From Planctomycetota bacterium (lineage in GTDB: Bacteria > Planctomycetota > UBA11346), in NCBI GenBank assembly GCA_007695355.1, contig REDX01000088.1, positions 1 to 43,030 of the forward strand: a stretch of DNA of 43,030 nt. The letters are read 5' to 3'. Positions 33,645 to 41,444 of this stretch are shown here, piece by piece. The stretch's first letter is position 1, and each line of letters begins with the position of its first letter. The notes beneath the pieces are model-generated. The model did not search any database, was not told where the DNA came from, and saw only the letters and a list, made by a program, of their open reading frames with translations. Position numbers and translations under genes: made by a program.

Positions 33645-34118
33645 ATGTCCGAAACCCGCATGTCCGATATCATCGTCAAGAAGGCGTTCACCCAGCTAGA
33701 TGCCGATGCCGATAAGCGCACGGTCATCACCGCCCTAGCCCAAAGCTTGGTGACCGCCAAGCAAATTGCGGCTCAGGATGTGGAGGACATCGTGGAAGGA
33801 GCCATGGCCAGAGAAGCCATTGGCTCTACCGGCATTGGTCATGGCATCGCCATCCCCCACTGCCGCACCGCCTTGGTTAAGCGCATCGTCTGTGCCTATG
33901 GACGGGCCACCGAGGGGGTAGACTTTGACAGCCTTGATGGCGAGCCCGTGCACTCAGTCTTCCTGCTGCTCACTCCACCGGAACTCAAAGAGCAGCACCT
34001 TCAATTGATGAAGAATTTCGCCAGTCAAATCCGCAAGGAGAATTTCTGCGAATTCCTCCATCAAAACACCAACACCCAAGGAGTGGTAGAGCTCTTGACG
34101 GAGTTCGAAAACCGTTGA
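33645..34118 (+). CDS. PTS IIA(Ntr)-like protein, first of tandem pair
   Basis: The 157-residue protein is a fructose/nitrogen-type EIIA domain. The phosphorylated His72 lies in GIGHGIAIPHCRT, and SVFLLLTPPELKEQHLQLMKNF matches the rest of the fold. AAGGAG sits 5 nt before the ATG at 33645. No EI, HPr, EIIB or EIIC gene is in the window, so it is more likely a regulatory relay than a sugar transporter part. Its stop overlaps the next gene as TTGA. A second ATG at 33660 would give a slightly shorter protein. Confidence 0.9.
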   Translation: MSETRMSDIIVKKAFTQLDADADKRTVITALAQSLVTAKQIAAQDVEDIVEGAMAREAIGSTGIGHGIAIPHCRTALVKRIVCAYGRATEGVDFDSLDGEPVHSVFLLLTPPELKEQHLQLMKNFASQIRKENFCEFLHQNTNTQGVVELLTEFENR

Positions 34119-34588
34119 GCAAGCCCCACTCGGTCCTCATCGACCTGGGCCCGTATCTGAGCGCCCAGAGGGTCATCTTTCTCCAAGATGGAGTGACCAA
34201 GGACCAGGCCTTGCGGACCTTGGCCGTAACCACAGCCAATGACCCCAGCGTGACCGAAAAGGATGCTTTCATCCAGGCAATTTTTGAGCGCGAAGAAGTA
34301 AGTTCCACCGGCGTTGGCGGCGGCATTGCCGTCCCCCACGCTAAGCTCCCCTTTAACCTCGACTTTGTCATGACCATAGGCATCTGTCCCGGCGGAATCA
34401 ACTTCCAAGCCAAAGACAACGAGCCGGTCAACATTTTGGTAATGATTGCTGCCCCTGAGTCAGAACGCACCACCTACCTGCGCGTTTTGGCGACGGTGGC
34501 CGCCCTGCTCAAGGATCGCGAATTAGTTGAGCGCCTGCGTGCAGCCCGCAGTGGGACGGAAGCCATCGACTGTCTCAGCGTTGGCTAG
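34115..34588 (+). CDS. PTS IIA(Ntr)-like protein, second of tandem pair
   Basis: The 157-residue EIIA homologue has its active-site His75 in VGGGIAVPHAKL. Start is a TTG overlapping the preceding stop as TTGA; no in-frame ATG exists before the core, so translation likely depends on ribosomes finishing the first gene. It is the same length as its neighbour but clearly diverged, with an N-terminal LIDLGPYLSAQRVIFLQDG block. Both His residues are kept, so both may be phosphorylated. Separate roles are likely but unknown. Confidence 0.88.
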   Translation: MSKPHSVLIDLGPYLSAQRVIFLQDGVTKDQALRTLAVTTANDPSVTEKDAFIQAIFEREEVSSTGVGGGIAVPHAKLPFNLDFVMTIGICPGGINFQAKDNEPVNILVMIAAPESERTTYLRVLATVAALLKDRELVERLRAARSGTEAIDCLSVG

Positions 34589-34608
34589 CCACCCTGGTGG
34601 TACTTCTC

Positions 34609-34629
34609 AGCCCCTCTCTTAGGGGGGCT
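34609..34629 (+). terminator. Terminator-like hairpin after the PTS pair
   Basis: AGCCCC and GGGGCT form a 6-bp GC-rich stem with a 9-nt loop about 20 nt after the stop. The following sequence (CGCCTTGGTTCTATTT) has only a weak T content, so it may be Rho-assisted or merely protective. Confidence 0.5.
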
Positions 34630-34644
34630 CGCCTTGGTTCTATT

Positions 34645-34801
34645 TGGCCATCAAGGCGGCTCAAAGCTTTCCCCCGGGATCGCCGATCTCCTGATCGGCC
34701 AGCAAAAATGTCCTGAATTGGGCGCTTTTGTGCTAAAAGCATCCACCGCGAAGCGGCAATTCCTCACCCAAGGCGAGCTTTGAGCCGCCCTGATTTGGCC
34801 A
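34645..34801. repeat. Nested inverted-repeat element upstream of trigger factor
   Basis: Outer arms GGCGGCTCAAAGCT (34655-34668) and AGCTTTGAGCCGCC (34776-34789) pair perfectly over 14 bp, and TGGCC-ATCA at the outer ends continues the match with a 2-nt offset. Inside lie a perfect hairpin GCCGATC-TCCT-GATCGGC (34682-34699), an inner stem GAATTG/CAATTC (34715-34720, 34757-34762), and within it GCTTTT/AAAAGC (34724-34740) and CCGC-GAA-GCGG (34746-34756). The layout is that of a branched RNA or a miniature inverted-repeat element. Confidence 0.75.
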
Positions 34802-34926
34802 TTTGGCGATCGGTTGCCTTGGCGCGAGTACGCCCTATAAACCTGCCCCCACGGTGCGGCTCCCACCGTTGATCGACGGCCCACCATCACATCTTCCCAT
34901 TAGCACTACTAGCGAAGGTTCTATTC

Positions 34927-36207
34927 ATGCAGACCACCGTCAGCGATGCAGGCCAACTGCGCAAGAAGCTCACCATCTCCATCCCCCAGAGCGAGATCGC
35001 CGAACGGCGCAATAAGCTCTTGGAGCGTTACGCCTCACAGGTGCAAATGAAGGGCTTCCGTCCTGGCAAAAAGCCCCCCCGCTCGCTCATTGAAAAACGG
35101 CTTGGCAGCAGCATCGACGACGAAGTCTTCCAAATCCTGGTTGAAGAAGGTGTCAGCCAAGGCATTAAGGATAACGCCCTCAAGCCAATCGGCCAAATTA
35201 GCACCGAGGAAAGTCAACGCGAAGGCGATATCACCCACACCGTTGCCTTTGATGTCCAGCCCGAAATAGTCCTTCCTGAACCAGCCTCAATCCCCGTAGC
35301 CGTCGTCAAAGCCGAAGTCAGCGATGCTGACCTCGACGAAGAGCTCGCCTCCATGGCCAAACGCATGGGCGAATTTAGCGACCTCGGCGGCGATGACACC
35401 ATCGCTAAGGATGACATTGTCACCCTTTCCGGCAGCGTTACCCACGCAGGCGAAAAGATTCGCGACCTCCAGGATCTACAGCACATGGTGGGCGCCTATC
35501 CACTCCTGGGCCTGGAGCCTGATGAGATCGTCGCCAAGGTAAGCACCCTGAAAGTCGGCGAAGTGCTAAGCTTTAGCAGCACTCTCCCCGACTCCTTCAC
35601 CCCCGAAGAACACGCCGGCAAGGCCGCTGAGGTTAGCCTCACCATCCAAAGCGCCCGCCGTCAAGTGCCCGCCGCGATTGACGAAGCCTTTGCCAAGCGT
35701 TTCGGCATAGACAACGTCGAGACCCTAAAAGATCGCATTAAATCGAGTATGACTAGCCGCAAAGAAGAAGAAATTCACAACCAACAGAGCGAAGAAGTCA
35801 TGAATTACTTAATCGCTCATTGCCAGTTCGAGCTCCCTGAAAAACTTCGCCAAGACATCGTCGACCAACAAATTGCCCAAGAAAAAGAGAAGTCGGAAAA
35901 CGTTGACGAAGCCAAAGTGATTGGCGATGTCGAGAAAGATCTTCGCCGCCACCTCATTACCGAAGCGATTGCCGAACAATTAAAGGTGTCAGCATCACAG
36001 CAGGACCTCAATCAGCAAATCACCATGGCAGCATACCAAAGTGGACGCAAGCCCGAAGAGATTGCCAAACAACTCCAAGAAAGCGGCCGCATTCAGCAGG
36101 TTGCCATGGAAATTCGTTCAGCCAAAGCTGTTGGTATGTTTGTCGAACAAGTGGTTGCCGCCAAGGGTGGTAAGCAGGAAGAGACCAGCGAGGACAGCCC
36201 GGCATGA
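34927..36207 (+). CDS. tig: Trigger factor, ribosome-associated chaperone
   Basis: Trigger factor binds ribosomal protein uL23 at the exit tunnel and shields nascent chains. The 426-residue protein has the N-terminal ribosome-binding domain with the signature GFRPGKKPPRSLIEKRLG (43-60), a diverged middle PPIase-like domain (about 150-240) and a helical C-terminal chaperone domain. A GAAGG sequence lies 9 nt before the ATG. The stop overlaps the next gene as ATGA, unusual because tig is often followed by clpP. Upstream lies a highly structured element that could affect its expression. Confidence 0.92.
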   Translation: MQTTVSDAGQLRKKLTISIPQSEIAERRNKLLERYASQVQMKGFRPGKKPPRSLIEKRLGSSIDDEVFQILVEEGVSQGIKDNALKPIGQISTEESQREGDITHTVAFDVQPEIVLPEPASIPVAVVKAEVSDADLDEELASMAKRMGEFSDLGGDDTIAKDDIVTLSGSVTHAGEKIRDLQDLQHMVGAYPLLGLEPDEIVAKVSTLKVGEVLSFSSTLPDSFTPEEHAGKAAEVSLTIQSARRQVPAAIDEAFAKRFGIDNVETLKDRIKSSMTSRKEEEIHNQQSEEVMNYLIAHCQFELPEKLRQDIVDQQIAQEKEKSENVDEAKVIGDVEKDLRRHLITEAIAEQLKVSASQQDLNQQITMAAYQSGRKPEEIAKQLQESGRIQQVAMEIRSAKAVGMFVEQVVAAKGGKQEETSEDSPA

Positions 36208-37358
36208 GTACCCCACTGGTCGTAGATGGCAACTTAGATCCGCAGGCTATCGCGGCCAGCAGCGCCGGTCCCTGGTGCCTTGATGCTTTACAGCGCGGCC
36301 ACGGCGATGCTGCCGCCGTAGCCCTTCTCTGCGGACGCGATGGCTTCCAGGATGCCATCCCCCGCCTAGTCGGGCTCCTTGATGAAGATGACCTCCTGGC
36401 GCAGGCCAGCACCTGGGCCCTTGGTCAACTCTGCGCCATCGACCAACTCTTTGAGCTTGCCCTTAACGGTGGACTAGATCAGCGCGAAAATGCTTATCGC
36501 GGCTTATGCATCGCCGCCACCAAGCAGCCGCAAGCCATTATGGCAGACCGAGTGATTGATGGCGTGGAGGCAGAGATTGCCCGCGCCCAGGGCGGTCGCA
36601 GCGGCCTCGGCGAACACGCCTGCCGACTTCTAGCCGTCCTCGGGGACGAACGCTGCCCGCAGATGATTCAGCGAATCACCGAATGCGACCCCCTCACCGA
36701 TCGCTTTGAACTGCAGCGCCTGCGCAAAGCCTTTGAGGAATCTGGCCGCGACCAAGAGACCATTGATGCGCTAAGCGGCCCATGGGAACAAGTCTTCGCT
36801 GAATACCTGCACACCCCAGCAGCAGCGAGCAGCGATCCGACGGTCGATCCTGATGCCGCCGCCCTAGCTGAGGAAGCGCAGTTTATTAGCGAAGAGGAAG
36901 CCCATCTTGAGGCTAGTCTCGAGCAAGAAGAAGAAACGGCAGCGAGTGGCCTGGATGTCGAAGGTTACCTCGCCAGCCAGGACAGCGATGGAAACCCGCA
37001 GCTTCGCCTTCTGGCCCAAGTCGTGCCCATGCTAGAACAGATCTCCGAACAAGCCGTCGGCCGCCCTTTGGGCCAACTCAGCGCTCAGGAGTTTGCGCTC
37101 CTCATTTTACAAGTGCTCCCCCAGGCCCTGCCACCCCAATACATTCAGGCCCTGCTGAGTCCGCAAGCGATCAATATCCTCAGCTCCTTCCTGCGCTGGC
37201 ATGAGCAACAAGGCGGGGGATCAGAATTGCTCGCCGGGCTCAAATTGGTGCGTCATCAACTGCAGGAACAGGTTCGCGCCAGCGGCATGCTTGGCGGGCC
37301 CGATTTCAGCGATCCCGAAGATATGCACGACCGTGAAGACTCGCAATCCGATCCCTAA
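36204..37358 (+). CDS. HEAT-like repeat protein coupled to trigger factor
   Basis: The 384-residue soluble protein has an N-terminal part (about 10-195) with HEAT-like helix pairs (IPRLVGLLDEDDLLAQASTWALGQL, then GEHACRLLAVLGDERC), an acidic Glu-rich stretch (about 225-245, ISEEEAHLEASLEQEEE), and a helical C-terminal part (about 265-360, AQEFALLILQVLPQALPP). I recognise no named family. Its start shares ATGA with tig, so it is made in fixed ratio with trigger factor. A co-chaperone or ribosome-associated helper is an inference from coupling. Confidence 0.75.
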   Translation: MSTPLVVDGNLDPQAIAASSAGPWCLDALQRGHGDAAAVALLCGRDGFQDAIPRLVGLLDEDDLLAQASTWALGQLCAIDQLFELALNGGLDQRENAYRGLCIAATKQPQAIMADRVIDGVEAEIARAQGGRSGLGEHACRLLAVLGDERCPQMIQRITECDPLTDRFELQRLRKAFEESGRDQETIDALSGPWEQVFAEYLHTPAAASSDPTVDPDAAALAEEAQFISEEEAHLEASLEQEEETAASGLDVEGYLASQDSDGNPQLRLLAQVVPMLEQISEQAVGRPLGQLSAQEFALLILQVLPQALPPQYIQALLSPQAINILSSFLRWHEQQGGGSELLAGLKLVRHQLQEQVRASGMLGGPDFSDPEDMHDREDSQSDP

Positions 37359-37393
37359 TTTCATAGATGTCTCCCCCTCGTTAAAGTAAGTCT

Positions 37394-37410
37394 GGCTGGA
37401 GAGAACAGCC
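37394..37410 (+). other. Small hairpin before the basic protein gene
   Basis: GGCTG and CAGCC pair across 7 nt in the 105-bp gap after the tig operon. It could end the upstream operon or sit in the leader of the next gene; no T tract follows. Confidence 0.3.
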
Positions 37411-37432
37411 CTTGCTATCCACGCCTTATCGC

Positions 37433-37438
37433 TATAAA
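37433..37438 (+). promoter_or_regulatory. Possible -10 element TATAAA
   Basis: TATAAA lies 26 bp before the ATG at 37464, with TTGCTA 15 bp upstream as a poor -35 candidate. It suggests the small gene has its own promoter. Weak evidence. Confidence 0.3.
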
Positions 37439-37451
37439 GCCGCCCTTCCCT

Positions 37452-37457
37452 AAGGAG
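37452..37457 (+). promoter_or_regulatory. Strong ribosome-binding site AAGGAG
   Basis: AAGGAG ends 6 nt before the ATG at 37464, near-ideal spacing. It fixes the start of the small basic protein and suggests high expression. Confidence 0.75.
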
Positions 37458-37463
37458 TAACCC

Positions 37464-37721
37464 ATGGCCATTGGTCTGCGCCGCAAAGTTCGTCTCGATT
37501 CCCGTCGTGAGCGTCAAGGCATTAACCGTCAAAAAAACAGCAGTGATAAGCGCCCAGAGCGCATTCGCCGAGACGCTCGTCTCGCTGCCAAGCTGGCACA
37601 ACAGCTGCCGAATCTCGATAGCGTCGGCTTAAGCCCCGATGTGGCGAGTTGGGCATCCGTTCAGCTAGGCCGTCGCGCCAGCAAATTGACCGGCGAAGAC
37701 CTCAAGACCCTTATCGGCTAA
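37464..37721 (+). CDS. Small basic protein, unknown function
   Basis: The 85-residue protein is very rich in Arg and Lys in its first half (GLRRKVRLDSRRERQ, then KRPERIRRDARLAAKLA), followed by a compact helical second half ending in LGRRASKLTGEDLKTLIG. It has no membrane helix. The basic part suggests binding to RNA, DNA or ribosomes. A near-perfect ribosome-binding site and a strong terminator at 37751 mark it as a single, well-expressed gene. I recognise no family, and the resemblance to ribosomal small proteins is one of composition only. Confidence 0.75.
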   Translation: MAIGLRRKVRLDSRRERQGINRQKNSSDKRPERIRRDARLAAKLAQQLPNLDSVGLSPDVASWASVQLGRRASKLTGEDLKTLIG

Positions 37722-37750
37722 TTCGCCAGCGATTCCCTTATCGTTTCCCG

Positions 37751-37779
37751 AGCCCCCGGTGCCCTAGGCCCCGGGGGCT
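37751..37779 (+). terminator. Rho-independent-like terminator
   Basis: AGCCCCCGG and CCGGGGGCT form a perfect 9-bp stem, with an inner GCC/GGC pairing in the 11-nt loop, followed by TTACTTAT. It lies 30 nt after the small basic gene. The T tract is imperfect but the stem is very strong. Confidence 0.7.
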
Positions 37780-37845
37780 TACTTATGCATGGGCTTTGAG
37801 GGCCAGCCCACAGGCGCACCCCCCTTAACGCCAAAGGACCGCAGA

Positions 37846-38118
37846 ATGAACCCGGTTATAAATGCCTTTATGACCCAGATTACTCCGCCACTCTCAGTCG
37901 ACGAGGAGGCCAGGCTACGCTTTATGTGCCGCTATTTTGCCCGCTCAAATCTTTGGCCATCCCGCTGGTGCCGCATTGAGGCAACGGGGGAACTGATTAT
38001 CTATTTGGCCAATGAGGCCGAGCGCTTTGAACTGACCATGAGCGAAATGAGAACCCTCTATGAAGGCCTGCAACAAGGCCAGGCCGTAGATTGGGCGAAG
38101 CTCAAGCGTCTACGCTGA
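37846..38118 (+). CDS. Hypothetical 90-residue protein
   Basis: The ATG at 37846 has AAAGGA 8 nt upstream and gives 90 residues; the track ORF starts earlier, overlapping the terminator. The protein has an alpha-beta pattern (VDEEARLRFMCRYFARSNLWP, then WCRIEATGELIIYLANEAERFELTMSEMRTLYEGL), soluble, with two Cys. I recognise no family. It lies between the terminator and the large coiled-coil gene, in the same direction, separated from the latter by 143 bp containing a GCTGATCAGC palindrome. Confidence 0.68.
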   Translation: MNPVINAFMTQITPPLSVDEEARLRFMCRYFARSNLWPSRWCRIEATGELIIYLANEAERFELTMSEMRTLYEGLQQGQAVDWAKLKRLR

Positions 38119-38261
38119 AAAGGGCTGATCAGCTGGGACCCTTGGCCCATGTCAAACCCCGCTAAACGATCCATCAGCTTTCTGGATTGCGCAGATCCTC
38201 TCCTGTCCAAAGTAGAGCTGTAGGTATCTGCCACCGCAACCAGCCCAGCAAGGTCGATAAC

Positions 38262-41200
38262 ATGCCCAGCGATAACCAATCCCTTGAGTTCCCCGATCTC
38301 AATCCTGAACCCAAGAAGCGGGTCATCACCGAGGAAACCCGGGTTGAGACCGCCTCTGAAGAGGCTATCAATAGTCAACTCGATTCGATGACTCGCCGCA
38401 CCACTATCGAAGAGTTGGCCCGACGTGGCAAAACCAAAAACATCAAAACCCTCTCAGAGCGCAACCTCAAACAATGGATCCAAGAAGCTCTTCGTCGGGT
38501 TATCTCGCAATCGACCACCATCGATGAGGATGAGGCCGAGCGTTTGCTTGCCAGCACTCGATCTGAACTCGGCACCATCATGGCCGAACGTCAAGCCGAA
38601 GCCAGCAACCGCGCAGCGGACGCACAAAAATTAGACCAAATGACCGCTCAGGTCCAATCTATGGGACGCCAGATCGCCGAATTAGAGCACCAACTTAATC
38701 TTAGCGAAGCCGAAAATTACCGCCTGCTTGAACAGGTCCAGGACCTCGACGCCGATCTTGCCAGCAAAGAGTACTCAAGCTCTAACGATGCTATAAATGC
38801 TCTACGCGAAGAGCTCAGCGTCATGAAAGACAAGCATGCAATCACCCAGCATGAACAAACCCAGTTGCGCAAAAATCTTGGGCGTCAACTGGTGGCATCG
38901 GCTGAAGTCGTCACCGCCCTCCTCGCAATTGATCAGCGATTCTATAATGGCCGTCATCAACCTGAATCAAATGAGCAGCAAGGCCAGGAAGGTGGCGATG
39001 TCTTTTTTGCCGACCAAAACGCCGCCGCAGAAGTTGCCACCCAATTACGCGATGATCTGGGAAGAATTCACAGCCGCTTAGAAGATTTAGTGCCTGCCAT
39101 CAGCCAAGGTGATGATGGTGCAATCCCTGCCGACATTCTTCGCCTTGATGAATTAATGTGGGTTAAAGAACACGAAGACACCGTGGAAGGCCTTGAGCAG
39201 AGACTCCGGGAATCCCTGGCAGCAAACACCCAAGGTGCCGATGCAACGCTACAGGAAGAAGTGGATCGCCTACGTGCAGAATTAGACGATGCGGAAATCA
39301 CCGCCGAAGCTTATGAGGCCCGAGTCGCTGAACTTAATGCCCAAGAGGCAGACTTGGCTGAGGAACTCGCCGGGCTCAAGGATCGCCTAAAATCCCAGCC
39401 CGTGGATTCTCATGCACTCACCGAAGCTCAAGCCAAAGCCAGTGGCCTGCGAGAAGAGCTCGATCGGCTGCGACGGGAATACGATCAAGGCAAGAAGGAT
39501 AATATCATTCTCCAGGGCACTCTCTCTAGCCTGCGGCGTCAACTGCAACGGGCCCAAGAGCAACTCAATGCCCGACAGGCCGAGCCGATAGCCGAATTTG
39601 AAGCTGAACTCAAAGATTTGCGGGATACCATCATTGCCGTGCGCGAAGATCGCGACCGAGCCAGCGAACAGGCCCTTGAACTTGGGGAACAACTCCTAAA
39701 CGCCCAGCAGGCGAATGCCCAATTACAGCAGAAACTTGACGAGCTCCAATCAGAACAAGGCCAACGATATGCCGAAATAGACGCCCTGCGTGAACAACTG
39801 CAGCAGGTATCCAGCAACAACGCAGAAGAAACCACTGCCAAGGCCCTTAACGAGGAAAATCTTCGTGCCATGCGTGAGGATCGTGACCAGGCCAAGCAAC
39901 ACGCCCAGGCATTAGAAGATCAACTCCGTGTCGCTCAGCAAAACTCAGCCCAATTATTAGATCAATTCAACCAGTTGCAGTCCGAACAGGGGCGACAACT
40001 CATCGAGATGGAAGATCTTCGCCAACAATTGCAGGCCAACCATGAAACTCATGAGGCCCAGCAAGCCCATGCCAACGATCTAGCAGCGCTGCGACAAACA
40101 CTTGCAGAGCGCGAAGCTAAACTCAACACAGCAGAGGCAATGCGGCAAAAGCTTGAACATTCCCTGGCCGAGCAAGCTCAAGAGTTGGCTGCAGCGAATA
40201 CAAAAGCCACCATCCTTAAAGATCAACTAGACAAACAAGACGATGAGATCCAATCGCTGAAGACCAAAATCGCTGAACTCGGCAAAGAACCCCCGTCAAC
40301 TGTGCTCACCGAATCTACACCAAGCGAAATTCCACCTCAGGCCGAAATCGCCGAGGCCTTGGCCAGGGCCCGTGCTGTGGTCACGGTCGCCGATGGGGCC
40401 CCCTTCGAATCAATGGCGGGAATCATTTCCCCGCGCAAGCCGGGAATGTGGTTTACCGCATGGCGCGACCCTAAGGGCCGTTTAAAAATCGCCCGTACAA
40501 CCGGCGATCGCTGGGTCACTGCTGGCCGCAATAAGGACCTGCCTGCACCTGAAAATCTTTTCGGCGAACCATCGATTATCGGCAACTCTGAAGGCGGCAC
40601 TGCCGTCTATCGCGATACTGATGGTAAAGCGCAAATGGTTCCATTCGACAAGGCTGGACGCATCTGCGCGGCAGCCACGACTCTCGGCCCAGCCCTTGGC
40701 ATCCCTGGCCTAAGCCGCGTCAGTGGAGACGCACCAACCTTTATCGTCAGAACAGACCAAGCTGGGCACGTCCATCTCCATCCCGGGACTGGACCCTCGG
40801 TCAATATGCATCGTCTCCTTGATATCCCGCCTGCCGCTGGACCTGCCTGCGCTTGGCATTGGGGCCTGGAAGGCAGCCGCCATATTAGTTACCGCGATAT
40901 CGAAGGCGCCATCCATGAACTCCTGGAGCTTAAAGGCATCTGGTACCATGCCCCGTTGAGCGAACAAACTGGCGCTCCCGCGGCGTCCAGTGACCCCCTC
41001 GGCTACGCTCCCTCAGACCACGAACATGTAATTTATCTCGGCAGCGATGGCCATGTGCATGAACTCTGTTTTGATGGGCGCGACTGGCATCATCACGATA
41101 TTCACGCCCTCACCGCCGGCACTCCAGCTGCGGCCGCCGCCCCCGGCGGAGGCTACATTCTCGGACGTCATCACATCGCCTTTAAAGGCGTTGACGGCCA

Positions 41201-41393
41201 TGCCCATATTCTTCGTCACAATCGAGATTGGCGGCATCATTCCCTTGATGAATTAGGCACCATCGATGGGCACCTCCATTTCAGTTCTTGCGGGGATGCT
41301 GGAGCAATCATCTACAGCACTCCCAATGGCGAACGTCGGTGCGCAACAATCACTCTCGACCTTAACGATATCACCTACAAGGAAATGCCGTAG
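38262..41393 (+). CDS. Giant coiled-coil protein with C-terminal propeller-like repeats
   Basis: The 1043-residue protein starts at the ATG at 38262 (AAGG upstream); the ORF track start at 38187 is in the intergenic gap. N-terminal 1-110: a charged segment with TIEELARRGKTKNIKTLSE. Residues about 110-690 are coiled coil, rich in Gln, Glu, Leu, Arg and Ala. From about 728 to the end, six to seven repeats of about 45 residues occur, each with a strand pair such as HVIYLGSDGHVHELCFDG followed by WHHHDIHAL. This resembles predicted beta-propeller, lectin-like repeats. There is no signal peptide or membrane helix, so it appears cytoplasmic or exported by an unknown route. Confidence 0.82.
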   Translation: MPSDNQSLEFPDLNPEPKKRVITEETRVETASEEAINSQLDSMTRRTTIEELARRGKTKNIKTLSERNLKQWIQEALRRVISQSTTIDEDEAERLLASTRSELGTIMAERQAEASNRAADAQKLDQMTAQVQSMGRQIAELEHQLNLSEAENYRLLEQVQDLDADLASKEYSSSNDAINALREELSVMKDKHAITQHEQTQLRKNLGRQLVASAEVVTALLAIDQRFYNGRHQPESNEQQGQEGGDVFFADQNAAAEVATQLRDDLGRIHSRLEDLVPAISQGDDGAIPADILRLDELMWVKEHEDTVEGLEQRLRESLAANTQGADATLQEEVDRLRAELDDAEITAEAYEARVAELNAQEADLAEELAGLKDRLKSQPVDSHALTEAQAKASGLREELDRLRREYDQGKKDNIILQGTLSSLRRQLQRAQEQLNARQAEPIAEFEAELKDLRDTIIAVREDRDRASEQALELGEQLLNAQQANAQLQQKLDELQSEQGQRYAEIDALREQLQQVSSNNAEETTAKALNEENLRAMREDRDQAKQHAQALEDQLRVAQQNSAQLLDQFNQLQSEQGRQLIEMEDLRQQLQANHETHEAQQAHANDLAALRQTLAEREAKLNTAEAMRQKLEHSLAEQAQELAAANTKATILKDQLDKQDDEIQSLKTKIAELGKEPPSTVLTESTPSEIPPQAEIAEALARARAVVTVADGAPFESMAGIISPRKPGMWFTAWRDPKGRLKIARTTGDRWVTAGRNKDLPAPENLFGEPSIIGNSEGGTAVYRDTDGKAQMVPFDKAGRICAAATTLGPALGIPGLSRVSGDAPTFIVRTDQAGHVHLHPGTGPSVNMHRLLDIPPAAGPACAWHWGLEGSRHISYRDIEGAIHELLELKGIWYHAPLSEQTGAPAASSDPLGYAPSDHEHVIYLGSDGHVHELCFDGRDWHHHDIHALTAGTPAAAAAPGGGYILGRHHIAFKGVDGHAHILRHNRDWRHHSLDELGTIDGHLHFSSCGDAGAIIYSTPNGERRCATITLDLNDITYKEMP

Positions 41394-41444
41394 GCCCAAC
41401 ACCGCCGGGCTTTGCCTTCAAAAAAATAAGGGCTCTTTGCTGTT

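Larger units (their letters stand above)
34589..34926. other. 338-bp intergenic region before trigger factor
   Basis: It contains a terminator-like hairpin (34609-34629), a large nested inverted-repeat element (34645-34801) and the trigger factor leader. No ORF here looks real. Confidence 0.7.

Noticed and set aside
41394-41444. Intrinsic terminator between the coiled-coil and radical SAM genes
   Set aside because: There is an A/T run (AAAAAAATAAG) but only a 4-bp hairpin near it, too weak to call.
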